Source: Powellomyces hirtus
Lineage: Eukaryota; Chytridiomycota; Chytridiomycetes; Spizellomycetales; Powellomycetaceae
Length of the DNA: 64,000 bases
Direction: 5' to 3'
NCBI GenBank assembly: GCA_025526995.1
Contig: JAHLKG010000016.1
Coordinates: forward strand, 310,001-374,000
In this document: in pieces, positions 35,372 through 47,459 of the stretch
Position numbering within the stretch: position 1 is the first letter of the stretch
Layout: each line of letters opens with the position of its first letter
Notes under the pieces: generated by a model
What the model was told of the DNA's origin: nothing
What the model saw: only the letters and a program-made list of their open reading frames with translations
Databases searched by the model: none
Program-made: the position numbers and the translations under genes

Positions 35372-36155
35372 CTACTTGCGGTACCACATCCGGGTCACAC
35401 GCTCTCTCCTGATCTTCTTCTGCAGCTGCATGACTCCGTACATGAGACCCTCGGCAGTGGGTGGGCATCCGGGAACGTAGATATCGACGGGAACGATCCG
35501 GTCGCACCCTCGGACGACAGCGTAACTGTAGTGGTAGTAGCCGCCTCCGTTGGCGCAACTTCCCATAGAGATGACCCAGCGCGGTTCGGGCATTTGGTCA
35601 AACACCTTTCGCAGCGCGGGGGCCATTTTGTTGGTCAGGGTTCCCGCGACAATCATGACATCGGACTGACGAGGCGAAGCACGGAACACGATTCCGATTC
35701 GGTCCTGATCGTAGCGAGCGGCGGCCATGTGCATCATTTCCACGGCGCAACACGCCAGACCGAATGTCATGGGCCAAATGGACGATGTGCGGGTCCAGTT
35801 GATGAGACCGTCAATGGTGGTGAGGGCCCACTCGGCGGCATTGTTGGCGGCTTTGGGCAGGTTGTACGGGTTAACCGGCTGCAGGCTCTTTTTAACGTCG
35901 GCGTCATTGTAGGATACGGGGCCATTCTTTGCGCGCATCTGGGACACGAGTTGGCCAATGTTGGACTCGGTTATGGGAGTTGAGGACAGAGCTCGGAGTT
36001 GGATTTGTTGCGAGGCGGCGGCGGCACTAAAATATTTTTATACGAAATATGTTAGATTTGCGGAGATTCACGACCCAAAAATGATCGTGTTCAATATTGT
36101 CATTTTACCTGACGCTTTTCAAGCCTATGCAGGCCACCTGTCGGTGCAAGCTCAT
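35372..36155 (-). CDS. NDUFS7: NADH dehydrogenase Fe-S protein 7 (NDUFS7/PSST)
   Basis: Complex I subunit carrying cluster N2, the last Fe-S centre before ubiquinone. Exons 36109-36155 and 35372-36026; 702 nt, 233 aa. The N-terminus [20 protein letters not shown] is an evident mitochondrial presequence. The N2 ligands are visible: adjacent Cys in [12 protein letters not shown], one in [20 protein letters not shown] and one in [34 protein letters not shown] is also typical. So this fungus has a proton-pumping complex I. Confidence 0.97.
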
Positions 36156-36478
36156 CGAGCTTCTGAGTACTGGGAGACCCATGTTTTATGTGAGTGTGGG
36201 TGTGGGATTCGAGTAATGTTGAATGTGCGATTTTTATCCACCGCCGACGAGGCCTTTGACAAGGGAGTGGGGTTGCTCCACAAACTGTGTTTACCATTTA
36301 TCCCCCGCAAACGATAAGCGGGTTATAACAAGCTGACGCTGCTTACGCTGCCCGAGCCAATCAGAGTTGGTGCAGTTGCTGTCACGTGGTCTGACATCGA
36401 AGGGCAGTTTCCCAAGCGATGACCTCGACTTTATGTTTCTTTGGACAATTGACAATTCCCCAATACCTTTGCACAAAC
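36156..36478. promoter_or_regulatory. divergent promoter of NDUFS7 and uS17
   Basis: 323 nt. A CCAAT box at 36357-36361 and an E-box CACGTG at 36383-36388 lie about 100-120 nt upstream of the uS17 ATG. Nothing else is recognised. Confidence 0.45.
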
Positions 36479-37304
36479 ATGGAGCAGGTTAGTTATGAGA
36501 TCCTCGTTGAAAGTGGAAGAGAGGAAGGACATGTGGACGGACGAAGATCCTGGTGTCCGAACTTCGACAGACGAGACTTTGGACCGCCGAGCTGTTCCAT
36601 CCGGTGTAGAACAATGTCCTCCAAGTACCGTGACCTTGAACTATGAAGACATGAGCAGGCCTTGCATATGGCTCTACATTTTTTGTTGAAAAGAACGAAT
36701 CCAAAATATCACATTTTGCCGACGCCGTCACTGATGTTGGATCTCAACCGCTGCCACCCCTCTAGACCCAAAAGGCATTCCAGACCCAGGTTGGGATCTT
36801 CCAGAACCCCAAACTTCACGGCAAAAAGAAGACGACCGTGAAGCGATGGTACAAGGACGTTGGTCTCGGCTTCAAGACTCCTCGGGAAGCAATTGAGGGT
36901 CACTACATTGACAAGAAGTGCCCCTTCACCTCGGATAAGGTGTCCATCCGTGGTCGTATCTTGTCCGGTGTGGTCGTTTCGGTTGGCAAGATGGAGAGGA
37001 CCATTGTGATTCGTCGTGAATACCTCCACTACATCTCCAAATACAACCGTTACGAGAAGCGTCACAAGAACCTGTCCGCGCACATGTCCCCGTGCTTTGT
37101 TGGTGTTGAGATTGGTGATGTTGTAACGGTTGGGCAGTGCAGGTACGATTCTTGTGATTCAGTTCCCAGCCAGGTCCCTTGATCTTAGGAGTATCAACAA
37201 TGACTTCTTATCTCGGCAGGCCTTTGTCCAAGACTGTTCGATTCAACGTTCTCCGCGTCCAGAAGAAGATCATCAAAGGCGCCAAGTCTTTCTCCAAGTT
37301 CTAG
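36479..37304 (+). CDS. RPS11: small ribosomal subunit protein uS17 (RPS11)
   Basis: Primary 18S rRNA-binding protein of the 40S subunit. Exons 36479-36487 (MEQ), 36766-37142 and 37220-37304; 471 nt, 156 aa. Reads [80 protein letters not shown] and ends [18 protein letters not shown]. The first intron is 278 nt, the longest confidently placed here and directly behind a 9-nt coding exon, as in many fungal ribosomal protein genes. That layout often carries expression control. Confidence 0.97.
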
Positions 37305-37662
37305 ATCCTTATCGTAGTGGAAGAAGTAGCTACTTCTGGTTTAGAAATACAGGCATTTTACTATCAACTCAAAATGGTCATTTTTTCTGCATCAAACTCG
37401 AGCATGCTAAATGTGTGTTGTCGGTCGTGCATAGATTGGCAATGTTCTCCTGCTCATTGACACGCGAAACATAACAGCAGCTTCAACGCTGTTTTCCTAG
37501 CCAAATGTGGTTCTTTCAAGAGTAGCTGATCCGACTAATCCCTGTGGATGAAATAGCCACAAGACAACCACCACGCGCATTCCGAACTTGCGAGGAGACC
37601 ACGCCGGTCGACATGAAACATCATTGCAAAGGTGTTTGTATTTGAGGTAAAGGCATGTGTCA
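37305..37662. other. convergent 3' region of uS17 and RPN10
   Basis: 358 nt between two stop codons. AT-rich near 37640-37680; no ORF or structure is recognised. Confidence 0.4.
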
Positions 37663-39056
37663 CTACTTCTTTTTATTTTTGTCTTCCTCCTTGGGCGCTT
37701 CCTTCCCATCGTTTCCAGAAAGAGCTGCTCGGAGGCGAGGGTCGTCCATATTTACACCAGGCAGTGAGCCCAAGATTGAGTTCAGGTCGACTGCACCTCC
37801 CTGTGTTGGTTGGTCGGTTTCCATACTGGTAGGCTCGTTCTGACACGCATCAATGATCAGTACGGATTTTTTAATTAGATGATATGCAGAGTGTAAGTTA
37901 CCTGTTGTCCCATGGACATTGCCAGAGCTTGTGCCAGATCGTCATCTTCATCTGAAGCTCCAGCGCCAACGGGAGCAGAGTAGGCTGCATCCACCTGCAT
38001 GGCGTCGCCACCAGCAGCACCCTCTGCACCCCCACCTTGCCTTGCTCGCTCTTCCTCCATCGATATTCGAAGAGCCTGTCCAACAAGAACATGTTAGCCC
38101 GCAATCACGGATAACATACCCAAGCAATAGAATACGAACCAATGCCAACTCGGGATCCAAGTTCGGATCCACACCAAATTCGAATCCACCTCCAGATGCA
38201 AATCCGGGTGGCGCACCATCTTCGCCAGCAACGATTGGAGAGGAAAGCAAGATGTCACTGAGAATATGTGGGCCCGGCGGAATTGATACCAGATGACTAT
38301 CATGGGAGATTAAAATGGAGGACGGGGCTGCCGGCTGCTGTCAACGGGAGAAGTACCTGTTGTCACTGCTGTTCACTGCCGTAATGAAGGCTTCTAGCTT
38401 TGCTGTATTTTCAGCTTCCTCGCCAAAGTTGATGATGTCCACGGCGACGTTGTTCTTCTTCAGCTTCTTCCCAAGACGGACGAGGGTTTTCTCATCCTCG
38501 GCCAATGGGCTTCCCACAAACACGATAATTCGTTGCTTCTGATGCTTGTTTTGTCTGTGTTTCAATGCGAGCTGAAAATTTTATCAGATGAACTCCTGTT
38601 GACCAGCGCCAAGAATTTTGTAAGCTATATGTTCCCACCTGGGCAATCTGCACGCCAGTGCTAAGATTGCTCTTTCCCGTAATCGCAATGTGGTGCAGTG
38701 CGGTAAGAATTTTGCCAATGTCTGGTGTCAACGTCACCAGTACTTCCGGGCTGGCAGGAAAGAGAGTTCAGTTCTTTGTTCCGTCACATGAGGGGGTACC
38801 GGTGCTGCTGACCTTTTGCCAGCCATAGTCATTAGGCCGACAGTGTTCTCCGGATTCGTTTGAGTCTTCGCGTTAAACAAAAACGTAACGGCATCGGCTT
38901 GAGCCTCCATACGGGTTGGAGTATAGTCGCCATTGCGCATCCATTCCGAGTTGTCAAGCCTATAGAGATGACAAGTCCACGCACATGAGCTCGACGACGC
39001 GTCTATTGAACAACAGAAACACCATCATACACTAAGACCGTTGCCTCCAAAACCAT
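37663..39056 (-). CDS. RPN10: 26S proteasome ubiquitin receptor RPN10/PSMD4
   Basis: Regulatory-particle subunit that captures polyubiquitin. Seven exons: 39031-39056, 38813-38959, 38639-38750, 38357-38571, 38140-38296, 37902-38075, 37663-37839; 1008 nt, 335 aa. The vWA domain opens [20 protein letters not shown] and includes [40 protein letters not shown] and [21 protein letters not shown]-terminal ubiquitin-interacting motifs are visible: [20 protein letters not shown] and [17 protein letters not shown]. Length is closer to animal PSMD4 than to the short yeast protein. Splice phases agree throughout. Confidence 0.95.
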
Positions 39057-40035
39057 TTTGCTTCAGTAATTCTCGAGGTGGCTTTGTTTCGTCGTGAAGC
39101 AGTCTAAGTTACACTTCGGGTTCACAGTGTCGGGAATTCTCAAGGGTATGCGGGAGTGAATCGAGTTGCGATTTCTGACGCAGCTGCAGACCTCATACGC
39201 GCAGGTAATAGTCCATCCTCACGTGACCGCATCTGCTTACCCACGTCTGGATTCCCCTCCACCATCTCCAGCTTGTCGTCTTCTCACCTGGATGGCTAAT
39301 AGCTAAATCGCACTGGCTCAATGAAATGAGATATTGCAGAAGAAAGACATGGAGTACTTTCAGGAAATTTGAGTGTGTATAGTATTCAACGAGTCATCCA
39401 ACAAGGCAGGCTCTGGTCGCTCTTTCATCGCTGATGATGACGGGTGGCAAAGAGATCCGGTACGGTCACATCATGTCAAGGTGACCCAAAACATTGGGGG
39501 ACAGTAAGTATAGCAACTTGTAGTTTGCCACACGAGTTCATGCGCAAAGGTCGCCGTCGTTAATATGCGCGCCTGTGCACGCGGAAAGCCGTGCAGCTTG
39601 AACAGCGTCCGGGTGTCCTACTACGTAGAAATCAGTTGTAGATTCTTACTCAGTCACGTATGCATCAATTATCGCTTGCGCACAATCAGCGATTGTATTG
39701 AGACGTTGTGGTATAGCATTGCGTTTGAGAGCGAGGCAAGGAAAGATTCATACTCAGACGGCGTGGCATCTTCCTGTCAGCGGAGATACGTGAAGCGCAG
39801 CAAAATGCAACCAAGCAGTCATGTCAATTGAAAATGCCTCAGAAAGGACAAGGAAGGACAAGGCGGATGTGTGTGGTATGATGTTTGAGACCCCATGTTC
39901 ATTATACTATTTACAACTTGCAAGCAAGCACGTTTTGAAAAAAACGTCCTCTGGAAGGATGAAATCGCGATACTGCGATGACGAAGCCCATATTTTACGA
40001 TGCAAAAAGACCCCGAATCTGCGTCCAGGATAGGC
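39057..40035. other. long intergenic region upstream of RPN10
   Basis: 979 nt between the RPN10 start and the H2B stop, the largest gene-free stretch in the window. ORFs such as 39565-39831 plus show no family resemblance or exon context. I find no tRNA-like A/B boxes and no repeats. It should hold the RPN10 promoter and the H2B 3' end. Confidence 0.45.
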
Positions 40036-40531
40036 TTACTTGGACGATTGATATTTGGTGACGGCCTTGGTGCCCTCAGAGACGGCGTGCTTGGCGAGTT
40101 CACCGGGGAGGATCAAACGCACGGCTGTTTGAATTTCGCGGGAGGAGATGGTGGATCGCTTGTTGTACGCAGCGAGCTTGGAAGCCTCGCCAGCAATGCG
40201 CTCGAAGATGTCGTTGACGAAAGAGTTCATGATAGACATGGCCTTGTTGGAGATACCAGTGTCGGGGTGGACCTGCTTGAGGACCTTGTAGATGTAGGTG
40301 GAGTAGGTCTCGCGACGGACGGTCTTGCGGGCCTTCTTGCCGCCTTCCTTCTTCTCGGTGGTGGACTTGGCAGGGGCCTTTCCAGCAGGCTGTGGGGAAT
40401 CGAGAAAAAATTAGCCTTAGCATTTCAGAGATGGCGACATGAGCCACTAAAAGTCACGAAGCAAATCTTACCTTCTTGCCACCAGTGGCGGTAGCGGCGG
40501 GGGTGGTAGTGGGAGCTTCCTTAGGTGCCAT
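40036..40531 (-). CDS. HTB1: histone H2B
   Basis: Core nucleosome histone. Exons 40472-40531 and 40036-40389; 414 nt, 137 aa. The N-terminal tail is Lys/Ala/Pro/Thr-rich ([20 protein letters not shown]). The fold reads [60 protein letters not shown] and [20 protein letters not shown]. The C-terminal Lys near [10 protein letters not shown] is the usual monoubiquitination site. An 82-nt intron splits the tail. Paired head to head with H2A. Confidence 0.98.
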
Positions 40532-40929
40532 TGTGTTGATGTTGTGAGTGCGAGTGGAGTGTGGGTGTGTGTATGTGTGTTTGGTTTGCAAGCGGGGTGT
40601 CGAGTGTTGACGCGAACCGGGGGGAGGGCGGGCTGCAAGTGGCCCTTTTATATGCGAGCGACGGGGGGTTCAGTCGCGCAGTGCAAGGCCAGGGGCTACT
40701 AAGCAAATCTCGCTTAAATAGGCAACTGTATGTTGATTGGCTACCACGCGTTCGGCCAACTCACGTGGCTTAGACCGCGCCTCCACTGCGCAGCCGCCCG
40801 CGCTCTTCTATAAAAGCAGGCCATCCCTCGGCCTCCCCCTCTTGGCCTTCACCCACAAATTTCTGCTCGACGGACTCATCCCACATCGCTCCTCTCACTC
40901 ACTCTCACATCAACAAACACATCAATCAA
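40532..40929. promoter_or_regulatory. shared divergent H2B/H2A promoter
   Basis: 398 nt. TATAAAAG occurs once on each strand: 40809-40816 for H2A and 40645-40652 (reverse) for H2B, each starting exactly 121 nt from its ATG. A reverse CCAAT (ATTGG, 40736-40740) lies near the middle, and AAGCAAATCTCGC sits at 40701-40713. This supports co-regulated, S-phase type expression. Confidence 0.7.
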
Positions 40930-41396
40930 ATGGCCGGAGGAAAAGGAAAATCTGGAGGTGACAAGGCTGCCATCAAGGCTGGAAGGTCCCGTTCGTCCAA
41001 GGCCGGTCTTCAGTTCCCTGTCGGCCGTATCCACCGTCTGCTTCGCAAGGGCAACTATGCCCAGCGTGTTGGAGCTGGTATGTTGTTCGACGACATTCTG
41101 CCACTCCATCCTCGAATGCTAACTTTTTTTTCTCGTCAGGTGCCCCCGTCTACCTTGCTGCCGTCCTCGAATACCTCGGTGCTGAAATCCTCGAACTTGC
41201 TGGAAACGCTGCTCGTGACAATAAGAAGACCCGTATCATTCCCCGTCACCTTCAGCTCGCCATCCGCAACGACGAGGAGCTGAACAAGCTTCTGGGCAAC
41301 GTCACCATCGCTCAGGGTGGTGTCCTCCCCAACATCCACAACGTCCTCCTCCCCAAGAAGACCAAGGGCGCCAAGGGCACCCAAGAATCCCAGTAA
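40930..41396 (+). CDS. HTA1: histone H2A
   Basis: Core nucleosome histone. Exons 40930-41077 and 41140-41396; 405 nt, 134 aa. Reads [60 protein letters not shown] and [20 protein letters not shown]: a canonical H2A core. The protein ends AKGTQESQ, so the SQ sits at the extreme C-terminus and lacks the Glu/Asp-hydrophobic pair of the usual fungal SQEL damage-response motif. Confidence 0.98.
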
Positions 41397-41757
41397 ATGT
41401 TTCGTCGGACCCCAGCATATTCTCCCATCCGGTTTTTATCAGAACCACCCCGCAGCACCTAGCGGGAAGGATTGGCACCTTTGTTCTTGTGTAGATATTT
41501 TATTGTTAAGGCACATTCCCCAAATACAATTGCCCTCAATCATCCATCACTGCGTCCATCTTTTTTTGAGTTACAGAGTTGAATAAGCGTAATCATGCAC
41601 GCGTGATGCGCGGGGAGGTGATGATGTGTTGACCCACGGGGACCTCGCTGGGATTTCACTGCTTCCCCACTGACATTCTTCCTCCCTCAATCCCAAGTTT
41701 GTCTTCTACATACCGACATTATACTACTACAGCGGCCAGGGCTCTTCTGCCTGCCAT
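41397..41757. other. H2A 3' region and ATG9 promoter
   Basis: 361 nt between two same-strand genes. TATTTTATTG at 41495-41504 may serve in H2A 3' processing. No gene seen. Confidence 0.35.
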
Positions 41758-44700
41758 ATGGACCCCCAGCAGCCCCGCGGATACTCGAACGTCAATATAC
41801 ACGATCCACCCTTGGGCAATTACGCACCCCCCAGCTTAGACGGTGACAGCGACAGCGACGAGCCAAACTCCCCACCAACCTTTTATGATGATGGTGGGCC
41901 CACTCTTCCGGTACCATACGACAACCCTGGTCCGTCTCCTGCTCCACAGGTGCCAGAATTGGGAATATACGTGACCGACTGGGACCAAGTTGCGCCGGCT
42001 CCAAACCGACCAGCCCGCCAGAACTACGACAATTTCGCCACCGCCTACGAACCACCTGTCATAAACTTCAATGATGATGATAACGGCGACGATGACTCAG
42101 ATAATGGAGAGGCCCCAGCCTCTATACGTTTTGAAATGGCGCCTCTCACCGGAGACCGACGAGGCCTGAGACCGGAAATGAATGAGAGGTCGAGAAGACC
42201 ACCTCGGCGAGGTTTCGGACCACAAATACGAGGACGAAAGCCTGCTCTGGGATTTCTGGGTAGTGTGGCCGCCAGCTTCACTGCGAGCAGTCCGTCTGAT
42301 CCAAAGGAGAGGGCCATGAAGATGTGGACAGAAGCCGAAAATCTGGACCTAATCCTCGAGAAGGTAGGGGCGTACCCCTCTTCGAAACCATGTTGCAAAA
42401 CCCTCACACCGTCTGCCCTCTCAGCTCTACTCATTTTACGAAGGGAAAGGGTTCCAGTCGATCTTCCTTGCGAAAGTCACGAATCTCCTGTAAGTTGGCG
42501 TAGATATGTCGCGCAATACCCGGGACATGGGTTGGTTGACCGCGAGATCCACGTCGCAGCATTCTCGCTTTTATAGTGGGCTTTTCAACGTTTCTGTTCG
42601 CTTGTATTGATTACCCCATGATTCATGAAAAGAAGCAACTCTCGGAGGTCATTAGGCCGAATTGTCTCGCAAGGTTCGGACGCAACCTTATTTCTGTACC
42701 TCGGGCAGCGTTCCCTAATCAGGCCTTCATAGTGTTCATGGAGGCTCCAAGTTTATCATTGTGCTCTTCTTCCTCTGGTGGTCATCGCAATTATTGAGAT
42801 TACTGGTTGACATTCCCGTTCTGATGGAGATTTCCCGGTTCTACAAGCATGTTCTTGAATTTGGAGAGGTGGGATACCCTAGGTCCGTCTTGCAAATGTT
42901 ACAATGTAGCTGACAGTCATCTTCATGCGCAAGACGGAAATGCAAACCATAACATGGGCTGATGTCATCACAAAGCTCACGCCTCTTCCCATTCGGCATG
43001 GCTCTCTGAATGCTCACACCATAGCAAACCGAATCCTTCGAAAGGACAATTACATGATTGCTCTTTTCAACAAGGACGTGTTGAACCTCACAGTTCCACT
43101 GCCGTACATGGGGAACTTTCAACTCTTGACCAAAGTAATGGAGTGGAATCTACAGTTTTGCATCCTCGGATATGTGTTCGGGGATTCGGGGAACGTCGGA
43201 AAGAAGTTTGTGACCGGTGGCGATCGAAACAAGATGGTAGAAGGGTGAGTAGACAACAGGAGAAAGCCAATCACTTTATCGCATTCCGCTGAATCCAAAT
43301 TTGTTAGACTGAGGAAACGCTTCATTCTGATGGGGGCAATCAATTTGATCTGCGCCCCCTTCATCCTTTCCTTGCTTGTCATGCATTTTTTCTTCCGTTA
43401 TACGGAGGTGAGTGTCGAATTGCTCTCTTCGCCGATCCTATACCTTACTGACCTTCGGCGGTAATCAGGAGTTTCACAAAAACCCTTCTTCCCTCGGAAC
43501 TCGGCAATATTCTCCTTTTGCTCGCTGGAAGTTTCGAGAATTCAACGAGCTGCCCGACCTGTTCCAGAAACGCTTGAACAGGAGCTATCGACTGGCGAAT
43601 AAATACATGAACCAGTTTCCCAATGCAAAAGTGACAATAATAGCGCGGTAAGACACTTGATCGGAACCCATGCGTGGCTTTCCCCATGACGCAAGCTAAG
43701 TCATTCCGCTATCGCTTTTCCAGATTTGTATCTTTTATCACTGGCTCGTTCCTCTCGGTCTTGATTGTCGCCACACTTCTTTCAGCAGATTTGATGCACG
43801 GCTTCGAAATCACACCAGCTCGGTCCGTGTTCTTCTACATTGGGATTTTCGCAACCTCTACGGCCGTTGTACGCGGAATGGTTCCAGACGACAACGAAGT
43901 CTTTGAACCGGCGCTCTTGTTGCGAAATGTGGTGGAAGAAGTTCGCTACATGCCTGATTCGTGGAGAGGAAAAATGCACACGGATCAAGTCCGACGTCAG
44001 TTTTCGGCGCTCCTGCCATACAAGCTACTGCTCTTCGTACAAGAAATAGCTTCTGTGGTCTTGGCTCCTATCATCCTGTTCTACTCCCTGCCGTCCTGTG
44101 CCGGCGAAATTATAGATTTCTTCAAGGAGTTTACCGTGCACGTTGATGGAATAGGATACGTCTGCTCTTTTGCTGTTTGGGACTTCCGAAAAAATGGAAA
44201 TGCCAAGGTATTTGTCTTGTGGACAGTTATGGTTCGTGGATGCATAACAACTGAATGGCATTGTTTTTGCAGTACGGGGCTCCTACTCAGGCGGATAACG
44301 AGCATTTCACGTCAAAAGGAGGGAAGATGGAACAATCCTTCTTGAACTTCAAGGTAACTTATTGTTTGTTGGTGAGGTTGCATGTCCACAAGTCTCATTG
44401 CATTATTCGCTGTTCAGATCAACAATCCCGACTGGGATCCTGGCGAAGAGGGTTCACAATACCTCAACGCCATACTAGCCCGAGCGGAGAACGAGGGTGC
44501 TCACCACGCCCCAGCTGGATATTATGGTCCTCCAGATCCCGGCAATTCCTCGAGCTTGTTGATGAACTCTCTGCTCAGACCAAGGGTAGGCGCCGATTGT
44601 AATCACGATCTGCTGCTGCACGCCCTGCTCCCTCCATATCTTACACACAAAATTTACAGCGCGGGGTGAGACCTGAACTTCAGATGCACCATCAACCGCA

Positions 44701-44920
44701 TCACCGCATGTCCCCTCGGCAGTCGCGGCATGCGATGCTGCAACCGCCAAATCCAGCTGAACATCCACCTCACCCATTGGCATTCAGTAGCATGTCCGCC
44801 GCTGGTCGGCCATTCCAGGAATCCACAATTATGTCAGATCGAGACGAGAACGGAGAGGTGGGGCGGACACTGTACGCGCTTCTAAATCGGATCTACGAGG
44901 AAAACAGAACGATGTATTGA
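41758..44920 (+). CDS. ATG9: autophagy lipid scramblase ATG9
   Basis: Multipass scramblase of Golgi-derived vesicles that seed the autophagosome. 11 exons: 41758-42363, 42425-42489, 42560-42673, 42733-42868, 42934-43244, 43308-43407, 43469-43647, 43724-44207, 44273-44353, 44418-44585, 44660-44920; 2505 nt, 834 aa. About 200 disordered, acidic residues come first, then LYSFYEGKGFQSIFLAKVTN, ILAFIVGFSTFLFACIDY, SRFYKHVLEFGETEMQTITW, ANRILRKDNYMIALFNKDVL and LPYKLLLFVQEIASVVLAPI. KMEQSFLNFKINNPDW closes the core. The C-terminal tail is Pro/His-rich. Exon 4's 3' site (42732) was chosen by frame among several AGs. Confidence 0.93.
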
Positions 44921-45047
44921 TCAACAATGTGCTTGGCAACAAGACGGCATAAATAGCATGCCACATAGTTCAGGTCAATCAGTGTAATTCAATCGACGTA
45001 ATATATGAATTTGTACAATATACAAACAATGGTCGGAATCTGAGGCT

Positions 45048-46110
45048 TCAGAAATCCTTTTTCGTCCGTGTCACGCCCCTCAGTCCGGCACGAGCGACCA
45101 GAGCTTGTCTGCCAAACACCGCCGTAACCACACCAATCACGCTCCCATAGCCCAGAAGCTGGAACAGATTTAGCCGCAACCAGTACACATAGTACAGGGA
45201 CATCACTGCGGCCAGAGATGCAATGAAAACCGATCCGAAAGTCAAACTCGGAGAGTTGGCGAAAAGATTCTTCACGTTGGCTGACAGGGAGACATACTGT
45301 GGGTGGCAAGACGAATGAGCGTGCGTTGATGATGACCAAGAAGGGAGATTTACTAACCATGCCAATGAGCAGAAGCCATGGGGCAAGAACACCCAAGCTG
45401 AAGACAGAGGAGAGGAGCTGGTTGGGCATCTTCTCATCCGCACGGAATTGGTGCTTGATCTCCGGCAATGGGTGGAAGATGTCCCACACGGACTCTTCTT
45501 TCTGAGGAGCGGTGAAAGACAGCTCGATGTCGCCTACATTGTATGATACTGGAATAACGTCGTGCGAGGCAATGTACAGCTTCAGCGTGGTCTGACCGGG
45601 GTCCACAGAGCTTTGCACACTCGCTTCCTTCAAGTCCTGTTTATAATAGTCAGATCTCTGGCATTGCAAAGCATATAGAAGTCTATCGCTCACCAGCGCA
45701 CAGGCATACTGCCCGTTTTGCTTAGACGGGCAGATGAAGCTTGTTTCGGATTTTGTCTCATGACTATACACTCCCAAAACAACTTGCTGAACAGACAATG
45801 GCTTATCGTTGACATGAATCATCGCGTTTAGCGATAGTTTATCCGTGGCTCCAATCCTCCAGTTCTTCCTTGATAGTGCTTTCTCCTGCTTTACACTACA
45901 ACGACAAGCAGCAGCTTGTGGTTAGATATTTGAAGTTGCATGCGATTTATGCAACGCTCTCGCGCACGTTTCTGTCAGAGCTTGTCCGCCTTCTCCGCGC
46001 TCCAGTCGAATCTTCAATTCATGGACTTCCGGTTTGATGCGGTCCGCTGAAACGCCGGAAAATGAGGAAGCGGCGAGGAGTAGAGCTAGTGCAGTTTGTA
46101 GCATCAGCAT
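45048..46110 (-). CDS. SWP1: oligosaccharyltransferase delta subunit (ribophorin II/SWP1)
   Basis: ER-membrane subunit of the N-glycosylation complex. Exons 45968-46110, 45694-45895, 45358-45636, 45048-45296; 873 nt, 290 aa. A signal peptide (LQTALALLLAASSFSGVSA) leads a lumenal domain. The conserved C-terminal block reads FHPLPEIKHQFRADEKMPNQ then LLSSVFSLGVLAPWLLLIGM and two or three more membrane segments. It ends in a cytosolic TRTKKDF; the KK at -3/-4 is a dilysine-like ER retrieval signal. The frame continues 13 codons upstream, so the start may lie at 46149. Confidence 0.88.
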
Positions 46111-46394
46111 GTTGGTGTATATCCGTTTGATGGCGGTGATTTCGTACAAAGGAAGATGGCGGTCTACTCCTACACGAATGTGCGGTCACAGGCGAGCTGC
46201 GCGCGACGGACAATCCGTGAAGTATTTAATCACGTGCGTGCTGCGCCACTGTCTGGTCGGTCACGAGATTTCATCCAATCACTGTTGCCATAGCGCTCAC
46301 GTGTATGAGCAGCGAAAAGAATGTAAATCCCAACTGCAGGTGGCAGGCGAACGCTTTTTCCTCCCTTTCACTCTCAGCATTTCAGTGAGAAAGC

Positions 46395-47253
46395 ATGCCT
46401 CAGAGGAACTGCTCCAAGACCTACAAGGTCCCCAAGAGGCCTTTCGAATCCGAGCGTCTCGACCAGGAGCTCAAGCTCGCTGGAGAGTACGGCTTGCGTT
46501 GCAAGCGTGAAATCTGTAAGTCATGGGGACGAGAGTCGAAACGAAGTAATTGGGCGAAGGTAGCGAGGATCAACAAACTGACATCTGTCTCTAGGGAGGG
46601 TTGGATACTCCCTGTCCCACATCCGTCGTGCTGCTCGTGAGCTTTTGACTCTCGAGGAGAAGGACCCCCGTCGTTTGTTCGAGGGAAATGCTCTTATCCG
46701 TCGTCTCATCCGTACCGGTATCCTGGACGAGTCCAAGGCCAAGCTCGATTACGTTCTTGGTCTTAAGATCGAGGACTTCTTGGAGCGTCGTCTCCAGACC
46801 CAGGTCTTCAAACTTGGTCTCGCCAAGTCCATCCACCACGCCCGTGTCCTCATTCGTCAGAGGCACATTCGGTATGTGGCCACTGCGGTATTTTGAGGAC
46901 TATCCTCGATATTCGCATGTCACTTACCTGTGAATTATTTATTATCCTAGTGTTGGCAAGCAGATCGTGAACATCCCCAGTTTCATCGTCCGCTTGGACA
47001 GGTACGTCATGTTCTGCATATGTTAGCAGGTATTGGTCGTTTACTTACGTGTTCTACATTTACAGCCAGAAGCACATTGACTTCGCTTTGACCTCCCCTC
47101 TGGGTGGTGGTCGTCACGGTCGTGTGAAGCGCAAGCGTCAGGCCGCTGCTGCCTCCAAGGTATGCGTTTGTGTGCTAAGACCTAGTTCGTCAAGTATGGT
47201 CAACTGATCTCATCTGTTCTTAGGGTGCTGAGGAGGCTGAGGAGGACGAGTAA
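46395..47253 (+). CDS. RPS9: small ribosomal subunit protein uS4 (RPS9)
   Basis: 40S protein that helps nucleate the subunit body and decoding fidelity. Five exons: 46395-46515, 46595-46871, 46951-47001, 47066-47159, 47224-47253; 573 nt, 190 aa. [40 protein letters not shown], the S4 domain [20 protein letters not shown] and [20 protein letters not shown], then [16 protein letters not shown] and an acidic GAEEAEEDE end. Divergent from the OST subunit gene. Confidence 0.97.
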
Positions 47254-47459
47254 ACTAGCAGTCTATCTTGCCATGATATTTGTAACACTATCCGTCCAAA
47301 TACATCTCAACTCCACTTGAACATATGTAAAATTCATCGATTTCCATATTTTGTGTCCCGCCGCGAAATGTGGGTGAACATGGCAGGCTAGCGGCACGAT
47401 GTTCTGATACGCAGTTGCTGAATATATATATCGCAACGTAGCGCCGTGCGCATTTGTAA

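Noticed and set aside
36488..36765. snoRNA in the long first intron of uS17
   Set aside because: CTGA and TATGA-like strings occur but no convincing C/D box pair with terminal stem or guide.
39565..39831. 88-aa plus ORF in the RPN10/H2B gap
   Set aside because: No family resemblance, no TATA or splice context, composition like random sequence.
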